DNA from: Dactylorhiza incarnata
Lineage: Eukaryota > Streptophyta > Magnoliopsida > Asparagales > Orchidaceae
Assembly: GCA_033032865.1 (NCBI GenBank)
Contig: JAWHQI010000075.1
Span: 620,001 to 684,000, forward strand
Length of the DNA stretch: 64,000 nucleotides
Direction of reading: 5' to 3'
Below are positions 53,121 to 63,684 of the stretch, piece after piece. The notes under the pieces were generated by a model. That model did not search any database, was not told the origin of the DNA, and saw only the letters and a program-made list of their open reading frames with translations. The translations under genes and the position numbers were made by a program. The stretch's first letter is position 1. Every line of letters begins with the position of its first letter.

Positions 53121-54868
53121 AACTTTTATGTTTTCAAATAAGTCGTGCTGGGATGACAATAACCCCAGTAGTTATCTTACTTTTCATGCATTTTATTTTA
53201 ATCCATCCTGTTTAGTTAGCTATAGTTTATTGTAGTTTATCTTTTTCTGTTTCTTTTGTTTTTGCGGAGCTGATCCCTGCAGGTATCTTATTCTGGATGG
53301 CGGATGCTGCGCTCATTTCAGCTTACTCGCCAATCTTCTGGTATGCTCACTTGCTGAGCATTGGGTACTCTCTTCCCCTAGCTCTTTTCTGATTTTCATA
53401 TCATATGTTTTGTGGATTGTTTAGTTTAAGTCTGGGGGAGAGAAGTTTTGTTTACCCGCTCACGTGCACTATTGCACTGCATACTAGAAGATTTCATTTA
53501 AAATGTTTTGTTCATTTTCATTGCACACCACAGCACCCACTTGAGCGCGTACTCATCTATTTGCTCGCTCTGTTGTGAATTTAATTCTTCTGCTTATTTG
53601 GGAAAGTCTAGGTGATGGCTTAGGACTATGTAGCAGAGTAAAATGTTGACTCCCGTAGTGCTCCTAGTCGAGTGCTCGGTTGCATAGAAATTTGTGTAGA
53701 TTAGACTTCTTTTTATACTTATGGTTTTGTATTTTTTCTATTAGTGTAAATGTTGTTTACTCTACTCAAATGGTGAATCCGGTGTGAATCAAACGGTAGC
53801 ATAGGGATGTGTGTAAACGATCGTTAGACTCGTATTGCTTGAGTCGTGAGAAAGGAGAATCTTTCTCGGTGGCTAGAACTTGCCCCAAGCGATTCTTGAA
53901 GCATTGGCATAGGATAGTTCTAGTGCGTGAGAATGACGTAGGCCATTATTTTGGCCCGGTTGAACTTTTTATTTCATGCCTATTGTTTACCCTTGCTTGC
54001 CCCTTTGTGCCTATCCTTTTCTTGATTCAGCTCCACATCTTTCTCGCCAAAGCCTAAAAGCCTAACCTAGTCGCACACCCAAATCTGAGCTTTAGTTGTA
54101 GTTTCATTTACATTTTGGGGGGTGTTGATTGTGGTGTTTATTATGTGAACCTGTGGATATGCTCAATTGAAAATTTGCTGAAAGAAAAAGACAAGAAAAA
54201 GAAGATTTAAAGAAAAAGAAAAAAAAAATATGAAAAGAAAAAGAGAAAAGAAAGGCGTGTTTTATTGAAAATCTTGTAGAAAAATTATGTATTGGGAGTA
54301 GGCGGTGCACACACCTATGTTGCAAAAGTCCAAGTCTGGGGGTGTGGTGCACTTGCATTCGATTTTGGGTGCACGGGTAGTTATTCTTAAAGCTCATTTG
54401 GGTTAGGTGTTTTAAGCCGTCCTGTTTATCATTGTTTACCTCACCGTAACCCAAGCCCCATCTCTAACCTAAAGTCCTACTGACTCACGCTATGAACCAA
54501 TCTAGTGTCGTGGAGAGAATGTGACCGGGCAAGCTTATGGTCACCGACACTGATGGATTTCAGTGGAGTTTTTCCCGCATCCCGATCTTGAGCAATGCTC
54601 GTCTCAGCGTTCAGTTTACTTTCTCCGTATGCACGACCGAATGATTCACCGTTGTTCACCATTTTGAGTAGTTGTAATATGTTTTTACTCTTTTAGAAAT
54701 ATATAGACTGTTTATATAATCAGAAATCTTCTCTACTACTTTTCTTATGCACGTGAGCATGCGACTTCGCATGTTATTCTATATTGTAGTTTAAGCCATC
54801 TACTTTTCTTTCCCCGTTCGCTTAGAATTTGTTTGCTCGGGACGCGCAAACAGTTAAGTCTGGGGGTG
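53121..54868 (+). other. N2 3' noncoding region and polypurine tract
   Basis: Counterpart of 48308-50032, with PPT-like AAGTCTGGGGG at about 53428, 54332 and 54856. An A-rich AAGAAAAAG run lies at 54178-54260. The stem GTTTGC/GCAAAC is at 54831-54836 and 54846-54851. No ORF recognised. Confidence 0.78.
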
Positions 54869-56564
54869 TGATGAGTCCTGATCATATACACTTTTATGGA
54901 CTCATCTGGGCCGTTTAGTTAGTCATTTCACTGCACTTTAGCCCTGTTTTAGTTCATATTTGTTAACCCATGCTAGGTGCACCTTTTGGCCCATTTTGGT
55001 GTGATTTCATGTTGATTTTCATTAGTAGTATTCATGCATTGTTCGGTGCCACTTTTAGTGGCCGGATTGGTGGTTGTACGCTAGAACAGGAGTCGTGCAG
55101 GTGTTTCTGGTGCAATTCTGCACAGGAACACAGCGCACGAACACTGGTTCTATTGCGCACGACCACTGGTCGTGCGCCACTGATCGTGTGCACTTAACGC
55201 CTTTTTCACGAGTTCTGTTTGGTGCAGTGCGCACGACCACCAACGCCAGTGCGCACGACCACCGGTCGTGCGCCACTGCTCGTGCGCATTGACCATTAAA
55301 TTTCTGAGTTCTGTTTCATCTATTGCGCACGACCACTGACGCTAGTGCGCACGACCACCGGTCGTGCGCCACTGGTCGTGCGAACATGTTATTTTGTAAT
55401 TTCTGTCTTTGCAGGTTCTGTCCAGGCAGAGCGCACGATCACAGGATTCCAGTGCGCACGACCACTGGTCGTGCGCCACTGACCGTGCGCACTGTTTAAT
55501 TCCAGCGCCTATAAATATGCTGCTCGCGATTTAGGTCAGGATCCCGATTTCTTCCGCCGTTTTCCGCCCGATTCCGCCTGGTTTCGCCCCTCCATCGTCG
55601 CCCACCATATAGAGGTGCTCCGGGCTTGCTCTTCACGCCTATCTTGAGCCGGAGTTTCCTCTCGGCCTCCTCCTTCATCCACGAGCTCCAAGGTAGACCT
55701 AGCCGCCATTACCTTCAAGCAAGAGGAAGTGTTGCAACCTCTACCGGATCGTGACACGAAGAAGACGGGTCCATTGGAGAGTCGTGACAGCTCTCTCTAC
55801 CCCGGACGTAGTTGTGGACCGAGCTTGGACGCGGATTGACAACCCGGCGATTCCAACCGTGAATCTTCAACGAGCCTTCGGATTCGGTCGATTTCTTGCC
55901 TTGTTCTCCTTTTATTGATGTATTTGCAACTAGATCTAACATTATGATGAAGTGTATTTTGATTAAATAGCATTTTTACTTGATTATGTCTATGTGATTG
56001 AGTATTTTTGTTTATATTATTGAGGTGCGCCTTGTGGTGTGGTTTGTTGGTTGCGTTGTGCCGCCCTAGCAATTGTTAGTGGTGTGCTTGTTGAAGAGGT
56101 GCTTGCGACCCTCATTCCGTTAGCCTACTCGTCCATCCGCCTACCGAAGCGTGGCATCGCGGCCCGTGTACTCCATCCCGCCTAACGAAGCAGCGCGCTC
56201 AAGGCCTGCATAGTTCGATCCGCTTGCCTACTCGTCCATCCGCCCTTACGAAGTAGCGCGTTCAAGGCCTACGTAGTCTTCCATCCCGCCGAGCGAAGCT
56301 TTGCATAGCGGCATTGCATAGGAGTAGTTGATAGCTTTTATTTTATTTTCCAAAAGCCAACCCAACTCCCCCGCATCCCATCCGATTTTAGGACTTCAAT
56401 CTCAAGTCCTTCCTCGAAACCTAACTCCACCTTACTGTGTTCCTTGAGAGATTCGATACTCGGGGATTACTCCTCGTTTTATATTACTTGAACGATCGGT
56501 ACACTGCCGTTTCGTGTCGCAGTCGAGCTACCGCCTATAGCGGTGTGTGAGATTTGCGCCATCA
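54869..56564 (+). mobile_element. N2 3' LTR (1,696 bp)
   Basis: Complete copy with the 79-bp segment missing from its partner. Ends GCGCCATCA at 56564, directly followed by GTCCT and the rest of the N1 LTR. Confidence 0.95.
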
Positions 56565-58150
56565 GTCCTCATCATATACACTTTTATGGACTCATCTGGG
56601 CCGTTTAGTTAGTCATTTCACTGCACTTTAGCCCTGTTTTAGTTCATATTTGTTAATCCATGCTAGGTGCACCTTTTGGCCCATTTTGGTGTGATTTCAT
56701 GTTTATTTTCATTAGTGGTTTTCATGCACTGTTAGGTGCCACTTTTAGTGGCTGGATTTGTGGTTGTACGCTAGAACAGGAGTCGTGCAGGTGTTTCCGG
56801 TGCAATTCTGCACAGGAACACTGCGCACGATCACTGGTTCTATTGCGCACGACCACTGGTCGTGCGCCACTGATCGTGTGCACTTAACGCCTTTTTCACG
56901 AGTTCTGTTTGGTGCAGTGCGCACGACCACCAATGCCAGTGCGCACGACCACCGGTCGTGCGCCACTGCTCGTGCGCATTGACCATTAAATTTCTGAGTT
57001 CTGTTTCATCTATTGCGCACGACCACTGACGCTAGTGCGCACGACCACCGGTCGTGCGCCACTGGTCGTGCGAACATTTTATTTTATAATTTCTGTCTTT
57101 GCAGGTTCCGTCCAGGCAGAGCGCACGATCACAGGATTCTAGTGCGCACGACCACTGGTCGTGCGCCAATGACCGTGCGCACTGTTTATTCCAGCGCCTA
57201 TAAAATGACCTGCTCGCGATTTTAGGTCGATATCCCGATTTTCAGCGCCGTTTTCCGCCTGGTTTGGTCCGACTTCGCCCCTCCATCGTCGCCCACCTTA
57301 GGGAGGATCTCCGAGCAAGCTTTCAACGCCAAATCTTCGCCGGAGTTTCCTCTCGGCCTCCTCCTTCATCCAAGAGCTCCAAAGGAAGACCTAGCCGCTA
57401 TCTCCATCGAGCAAGAGGAAGTTGGCAACCTCCACCGGATCGTGAAACGAAGAAGACGGGTCCATTGGAGAGTCGTGACAGCTCTCTCTACCCCGGACGT
57501 AGTTGTGGACCGAGCTTGGACGCGGATTGACAACCCGGCGATTCCAACCGTGAATCTTCAACGAGCCTTCGGATTCGGTCGATTTCTTGCCTTGTTCTCC
57601 TTTTATTGATGTATTTGCAACTAGATCTAACATTATGATGAAGCGTATTTTGATTAAATAGCATTTTTACTTGATTATGTCTATGTGATTGAGTATTTTT
57701 GTTTATATTATTGAGGTGCGCCTTGTGGTGTGGTTTGTTGGTTGTCCGGTGCCGCACTAGCAATTGCTAGTGGCGTGCTTGTCGAAGAGGTGCTTGCGAC
57801 CCTCATTTCGCTAGCCTACTCGCCCATCCACCCTTTCGACGCAGCGCGCTCAAGGCCTGCCTAGTCTCCATCCCGCCAAGCGAAGCTTTGCATAGCGGCA
57901 TTGCATAGGAGTAGTTGATAGCTTTTATTTTGTTTTCCAAAAGCCAACCCAACTCCTCCGCATTCCATCCACATTAAGGACTTCAATCTCAAGTCCTTCC
58001 TCGAAACCTAACTCCACCTTACTGTGTTCCTCAAGAGACCGACACTCGGGGATTTATTCCCAATTTTTATTACTTGAACGATCGGTACACTGCCGTTTCG
58101 TGTCGCAGTCGAGCTACCGCCTATAGCGGTGTGTGAGATTTGCGCCATCA
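56565..58150 (+). mobile_element. N1 3' LTR, remaining 1,586 bp
   Basis: Continues the LTR begun at 50033-50043. With the duplicated GTCCT counted once the LTR is 1,592 bp, the same as the 5' LTR. It ends GCGCCATCA, followed by AGCTG and the C1 pol sequence. Confidence 0.94.
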
Positions 58151-61100
58151 AGCTGCCAAGGCCGAAGCCTTGTATTCTGCTTCCGTGGTAGAAACAGACA
58201 CCGAGTCTTGCTTTTTGCTGCACCAAGAGATAGCTGTGGGGCCCGTCATAAAGACATAACCCGACGTTGATCTCCGATCATCCACGTCTCCCCCATAATC
58301 AGCATCCATGAAACCATGCAACTCCAAGCTTGACCCTCTCCTATATAGGAGACCCAAATCAGAGGTCGACTTCACATACTTCAGTATGCCTTTAGCCGCC
58401 AAAAGATGGGTTTTCCGTGGTTCCGCCATGTACCGACTCACCTTGCCAACTGCATAAGCAATATCCGGCCTTGTGATCGTCAAATAGATCAAGCTCCCAA
58501 CCAGAGCTCGGAACACCAACGGATCAGATAAGATTCTCCCCTCATCCTTCCGAAGCTTATGATGTTGCTCCAAAGGTATAGAGCTGCTCTTCCCTTCCTC
58601 CATGCCAAATCGTTTCACGATTCGCTCTGCATATCCTTCCTGAGAAATGAGCACTCCGCTCTCCCGTCTCTGGACCTCGAGTCCAAGGAAATGATGAAGC
58701 TCCCCTAGATCCTTCATCTCAAACCTGATAGCAAGCTCAGCCCTGAGTCTTGCAACAGCTTCCTTCGAGTTCCCGGTGACAATCATGTCATCCACATACA
58801 GCAGCACAATCACCCGAAGCACCCCTTCCTTCTTGATGAACAAGCTAGAATCAGAGTCTGAAGCAACGAATCCACAGAATAAGAGATATTCTGCAATCTT
58901 CCCGTACCACGCCCGAGGCGCTTGCTTCAACCCGTACAGGGCCTTCTTCAATTTGCAAACATAGTCTGGATACTCCTTCGAGATGAAGCCTTGCGGTTGA
59001 ACCATGAAGATATCTTTGTCAATCTCGCCGTATAAGAAAGCATTCTTCACGTCGAGTTGCCAAATCTCCCAACCACTCGAAGCCGCCAAGGCAATAACAA
59101 ATCGAACCGAAGTCATCTTTGCCACTGGACTAAATGTTTCATCATAATCTTCTTCGTACTGCTGTGAGAACCCACGAGCTACAAGGCGAGCCTTGTAACG
59201 CTCGATACTACCGTCAGCTTTTTTCTTCAGCTTGAAGACCCACTTGCAAGTGACAGGAGTAGTGCCCTTGGGCTTGGGCACAAGAGACCAGGTCTCATTC
59301 CTCTCGAGAGCTGTCATCTCTTCCTGCATAGCAATGTCCCACTCCTTCACACCTCTGGCCTTCTCAAAGCTCGACGGCTCCCTTTCATCTAAGGGACCAG
59401 CAAAGAAACAAGAAACAAAGTTCACCATGTTTCCTCCTGTGTATCGATCTGGTGGTTGAATAGTCCTCTTCGACCTCCTAAGAGGTTGCTCCTGACTAAC
59501 CACCTCCTCAGCCGCTTCTTCTGTGCAAGCTTCTTTCCCAGATGAACATGGAGCATCGCTCCCCCTGCTTCCAGAATCTGAAGCCTCCATCTCAGAGGTT
59601 GACACACCTGGAGCTCCTGGTGAAACAGGCAACTCCACTTTAAGACTTCCTGCAGCTTTTCCTCCTTCATCAACCCTGCCCTCTGGTAGTTCAACTCCTG
59701 AACTCCCCTTGTAGGAAGTTACTTCATCGAACACCACATCCCGAGAAACAATTGACCTTCGTGTCTCAGGATCCATGCATCTCCATCCCTTCTTCCGTTC
59801 ATCATACCCAACAAAGACTAGCTTCCTTGCTTTCGCATCAAGCTTTGTTCGAAGAGCATCAGGAATATGCACATAGCAGGTTGATCCAAACACCCGAAGG
59901 TGAGCAACACTCGGCTTCTCCTTGAACATTAGTTCGTGAGGGGTCTTCATGTTGATAGGACTTAGAGGCAATCTGTTGATGACATAAGCTGCGCAAGACA
60001 TTCCCTCCGCCCAGAAGGACTTTGGAATACTCTTGGCATGAAGCCAGCATTTGCAAGTTTCCGTCAGATGACGGATCTTCCTTTCGGCAACGCCATTCTG
60101 CTGTGGAGTATGGGCACAAGTGAGCTCTCTCCGAACGCCGTGTTTCCTGCAAAAACTTGAGAACTCACCAGAGGTGAACTCCCCACCATTGTCAGTTCTC
60201 AACTTCTTCACCCGCAGGCCTAAACGACCTTCCACCAGCTCCTTGAACTCCACAAATTTAGCAAAGGCTTCTGACTTCTCTTTCATGAAATATACCCAGA
60301 CATATCTGGTGTAGTCGTCAACCAACACCAACATGTATCTGTTGCCTCCAAGGCTTGGGGTGGCAGTCGGTCCCATCAAATCACCGTGGATGCATTCCAA
60401 CGGCACTTTGCACCTGGTTTGCGATTTGTCAAATGGAAGTTGATGAGACTTACCAAACTGACATCCTTCGCAGACATGACCGTCTCCATAGGAAGACAAG
60501 CTAGGCAAGCCATTGACAAGGCCCTTTACAGCCATAGCCTTTAATTTGTCCATGCCTACATGCCCCAACCTTTCATGCCAAATGGCCGCGCCATCGTTTG
60601 TCCTCATCTTATCAACATAGGTACTTGTCGATAAAACGAACAAGTCCTTCACCCGCTTGCCGACATGAAAAACTTCTCCCTTTATCTCCGGTTGAGTTTT
60701 GAGAAACTTCACTTCTGTTGGGCCAAACAGAACGTGATAACCGGCATCGACCGCGTTGGTCACAGAGAAGAGATTTTTCTTCATACCAGGCACGTGATAA
60801 ACACTCCTCAACGTGAGTGGACCCTTATCACTGCTCAGAGAGACGACTCCTTCGTGCTCTACTGGATGAATAGAGTTATCAGCCGTAATGATAGCATTAT
60901 TACCTGAGTAAGGCGCCAAAGAAGAGAACTTTGATCCATCTCCGGTGAGATGATGTCCATACCCTGAATCAACAATCCAGTCCTCTTCATAGTTGATGGA
61001 AGCCAAGGCTTTAACGGGCATTGCCGTTATATTAGACACAAAGGCTCCTCCCCATCCAACTTCACCAGACTTTGGCATCTCCTTCTCCACTACATGTCCC

Positions 61101-61921
61101 GGCTGAAGATTCACTCGACAATCTTTCTTGAAGTGCCCGGTCTTGTTGCATCTAAAGCACTTTGGTCCCTCACCTTTCTTCTTCCCATCAGACTTAGGAG
61201 CATAGCCCCTATCTTGCTGACCTGAAGTGGAGGGTCCATCATGACCCGGCTTCTTCTTCTCCCATTTCTTCTTCCTCTTCCCAGAGAACATCACATCACT
61301 TTCTCCCCCGGAGATAGAAACCCCCGCCATCTGTCTTGCTAAACTTTCTTGCGAAGCAAGATGGTTCTCCAGCTCCAACAACGACGGTTGATTTGCCCAA
61401 CCCTGAACTGAAGTCACAAAGGCAAGATACTCCTTCCGCAACCCGCGAATGATATGCCTCTTCAGTTTTGCCTCAGAGATTGGCTCATCAGGGTCCAAAG
61501 CAGAAATTTCTGCCGTGAGATTCTTCATCTTGAGGAAGAAGGTAGAAATAGAAAGATCACCTTGAGAGGCTTTAGCCAACTCATTTTCAAGAAACTGTAG
61601 CCTTGCTACATTCTTCTTATTGAACAATCCATCCAAGGATGTCCAGATCTCCGCAGCAGATTTACATCCGATAATATGATCAAACAGCTCTGGTGAGATA
61701 GCCCTCTTGAGAGTGAACTCTGCCTTAGCATTCAACCTCCTCCAAAGCCTCACCTCTGCCATATTATCACCTGCTGGAAACACCTCCTGTGTGTCTTCTC
61801 CGCCGACTATCTCCCAAAGATCCTCGCCAATCAAATAACTCTCCATACATGACTTCCACTTTTTGAAGTTAGTCGATGTGAGGAGTTCAATACCAAGACC
61901 TCTTGCGAAACTGCCTTCCAT
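58151..61921 (-). CDS. gag-pol: C1 Gag-Pol polyprotein, severed at its 3' end by N1
   Basis: ATG at 61921 (MEGSFARG). Open for ~1,257 codons to the N1 insertion; ~105 more codons lie at 44975-45297, giving about 1,360 in total, normal for copia. Gag with FKKWKSCMESYL; zinc knuckle CFRCNKTGHFKKDC near residue 255. Protease WIVDSGYGHHLTG near 315 (the usual CSNH is altered but DSG is kept). GAG-pre-integrase WHERLGHVG and CEGCQFGK. Integrase DDE: GDLMGP (~515), RTDNGGEF (~578), GVAERK (~610). RT: QLDVKNAFLYGE and YVDDMIVTG (~1,043), both catalytic. RNase H DADYGGDVDDRRSTSG. No internal stop: C1 was coding-competent until N1 entered. Frame supports a single polyprotein, cut by its own protease. 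Confidence 0.95.
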
Positions 61922-62000
61922 GGCAATCAATGTGGTCTCTTCTTCACAAAGACGATGGCAACTCTAGTTGATCACTGCTTATCCACTCCAGGAACCTCCC

Positions 62001-62010
62001 TCTGATACCA
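62001..62010 (-). promoter_or_regulatory. C1 primer binding site (tRNA-Met)
   Basis: Minus-strand TGGTATCAGA directly after the 5' LTR, continuing G-G. The leader 61922-62000 has no ORF. Confidence 0.92.
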
Positions 62011-63189
62011 TGTTAAAATTTTTGATTGGACCGTTTAGGAGTAAGCAGGAGTTGTATCAACAAGAGTTATAGCCAAACAACCACAATACCAAAACCAGCA
62101 ATACAAGAAATCTTTATTGAAATAATACTGCTTTACAATGCGAGGCATACATGGCGAGACATGATTCATAAGAATCACGGAGACGAGAAGAACAAACACA
62201 CCAAAAACAGAAACCGGCGGTCTGCCAGAAAGAGACCGCACGGATTGCAACAAAGGTTCAGGCCGCCCGGATTGTTCTGCTGTACTCCCAGACCGCTAGC
62301 ACAGTCAGACCGCAGAAACACCTTGAGACCGCGCGAACAGGAGCAGACAAACTGCACTGCCAGACCGCAATCTCAGCCCGCACGAACTGAAGCTTATTCA
62401 ACTGAACAAAGAACTGAAGCTGTCGCCAGACCGAACTCAGATCGCCTAACCGCTGAAGGTCGCCTGATCGCTGAGTTTACTGCGAACAGCACAAGAACAA
62501 TAAACCAGTTCGCTGACAAGCCGCAGACGAACTGTTTATTCGAGCCACCGGAAATCACCAAGGAAGGAGACCGCAACCTGCTGACCGCAAACCTGCGAAC
62601 ACAACAAACGGTTAACTCGCAACCAAGCTGCGCGAACTCAAACTTGAGACCGCAAGAATCTATCCGGGCTCTTGTTCTTACAGTTCTCGTTATGAATGAC
62701 GGGCCATGCACCCCTATTTATAGGCGGGTGGACGGATGTCGTCACCGCACAAACCGGGATACAGTCACCACCCATCAGCTCGCGAACGGTCTCCAAAACC
62801 AGACCGCGCGAACACAGCACTTGGACAAAATTCAGTCCAAGACCGAAGTCAGCAGCAAGCCGCGCACAAACCGCACGGACACAGCGATCACCCTTCCTGA
62901 GATCGCCAACACAGAGAAGCAACTAGCCGACTTGAACCAAGTCGCCAGAATAGAAACCAAGCCGCCCGGTCTCATCGGTCAACCAAGAACAGACCGACTA
63001 GAACAAGACCGGAAACAACCCGCAACAGGTCGCCAGAACCAGCGACCTAAACCAAGAAGCAAGCTGGCCGATCGCACCAGATCGCCAGGAACAAACCGCC
63101 AGAGCACCAGCGCAGACCGCGCGGTCTCTGCGGTCTCCAGCCTTCAAACCGGCCAGACTCCTATCCACTTCACTCCAACAATTTCAACA
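62011..63189 (-). mobile_element. C1 5' LTR (1,179 bp)
   Basis: Nearly identical to 43802-44980. Minus-strand TATA box at 62715-62722. By chance its antisense strand has no stop in one frame and reads into S3 integrase at 63190, giving a 553-codon open frame (62026-63687) that is a splice of LTR and S3, not a gene. Confidence 0.96.
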
Positions 63190-63684
63190 AACACTGCAAA
63201 TTATATATTGAATAGAAGCTTGATACATAAACTTAAGGGTAAGACTCCCTATGAACTACTCAAGAATAAAAGTCCTAAGGTTAGCTATTTTAATATTTTT
63301 GGTTGTAAATGCTTTGTGCATAACAATGATAAGAAATATCTAAGGAAGTTTGAAGCTAAGGCAGCTGAAGGCATATTCCTTGGATACTCTCTATCTAGTA
63401 AGGCATATAGAGTCTACAACAAATCTACTCTTAAAATAGAGGAGTCCATGCATGTTTCCTTTGATGAATCTAACCTATTGAATGAGGAGAGGAATACCAC
63501 CTCTACCATAAATACCTTGCAGGTATCAGATCTATGTGGAGAGCTAAGTGAGCTAAATCTAGAGAAAAGAGATTCTTCACTTCCAACAACTCAAACACTT
63601 GAAGATAGTGAAGAAGAAGATCATCCAGAAGATCTTGCTGACAAGTCAATTCAAGTGACAGCTGATCAAATTCCTCAAGAAAAT
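63190..63684 (+). pseudogene. S3 integrase C-terminal part and linker, severed
   Basis: Continues the S3 frame from 43801. It encodes ANYILNRSLI, KTPYELLKNKSPKVSYFNIFGCKCFV and FLGYSLSSKAYRVYN, the conserved C-terminal integrase segment of copia Pol, then an acidic linker (SEEEDHPEDLAD) that normally precedes RT. N3 cuts it at 63685, and the insertion itself supplies a TGA. Confidence 0.9.

Larger units (their letters stand above)
50044..56564 (+). mobile_element. N2: second zinc-knuckle non-autonomous element (6,521 bp)
   Basis: LTRs 50044-51660 (1,617 bp) and 54869-56564 (1,696 bp), identical apart from a 79-bp deletion in the first and very few substitutions. Internal region 51661-54868 with the same primer site, a 413-codon ORF and a 3' noncoding part. 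Target duplication GTCCT. It is inserted 11 bp into the N1 3' LTR, so four N-family LTRs appear in a row. It is the youngest insertion that can be ordered in this window. Confidence 0.95.
45298..58150 (+). mobile_element. N1: non-autonomous LTR retrotransposon with zinc-knuckle ORF, carrying N2
   Basis: LTR 45298-46889 (1,592 bp), internal region 46890-50032, 3' LTR in two pieces: 50033-50043 and 56565-58150. Its own length without N2 is 6,327 bp. Ends TGATGAG and CATCA; target duplication AGCTG. It has a Ty3-type primer site (TGGCGCCGTTGCCGGGG), one 398-codon ORF with two CCHC motifs, and a 1.7-kb 3' noncoding part like that of G1. No protease, RT or integrase is present. I noticed about seven differences between its LTRs, so it is young. 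Confidence 0.93.
43802..63189 (-). mobile_element. C1: young Ty1/copia element (6.5 kb without its insert), minus strand
   Basis: Both LTRs are exactly 1,179 bp (43802-44980 and 62011-63189), and I noticed only about five differences between them. AACAC flanks both sides. On the minus strand the order is 5' LTR (right), primer site, one long gag-pol ORF, polypurine tract, 3' LTR (left). N1 (45298-58150) is inserted in the RNase H part. Without N1 and one duplication copy the element is 6,530 bp. It was probably intact when N1 landed. Confidence 0.96.
39114..63684 (+). mobile_element. S3: SIRE-like Ty1/copia element, interrupted by C1 and N3
   Basis: Its 5' LTR, primer site, gag, protease and first part of integrase run 39114-43801. 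C1 splits integrase. Coding resumes at 63190-63684, where N3 cuts it again. RT, RNase H and the 3' LTR lie beyond the window. Left edge: TGTGGGAACAACC begins at 39114 inside S2 gag, with TGCAT (39109-39113) as the expected duplication. The start is inferred from similarity to TGTTGGGAA of S1/S2 and from where S2 gag homology ends. Confidence 0.82.

Noticed and set aside
45298..58150. A tandem array of N elements formed by unequal recombination
   Set aside because: The GTCCT duplication around N2 and the pairing of LTR variants (outer two alike, inner two alike) show nested insertion.
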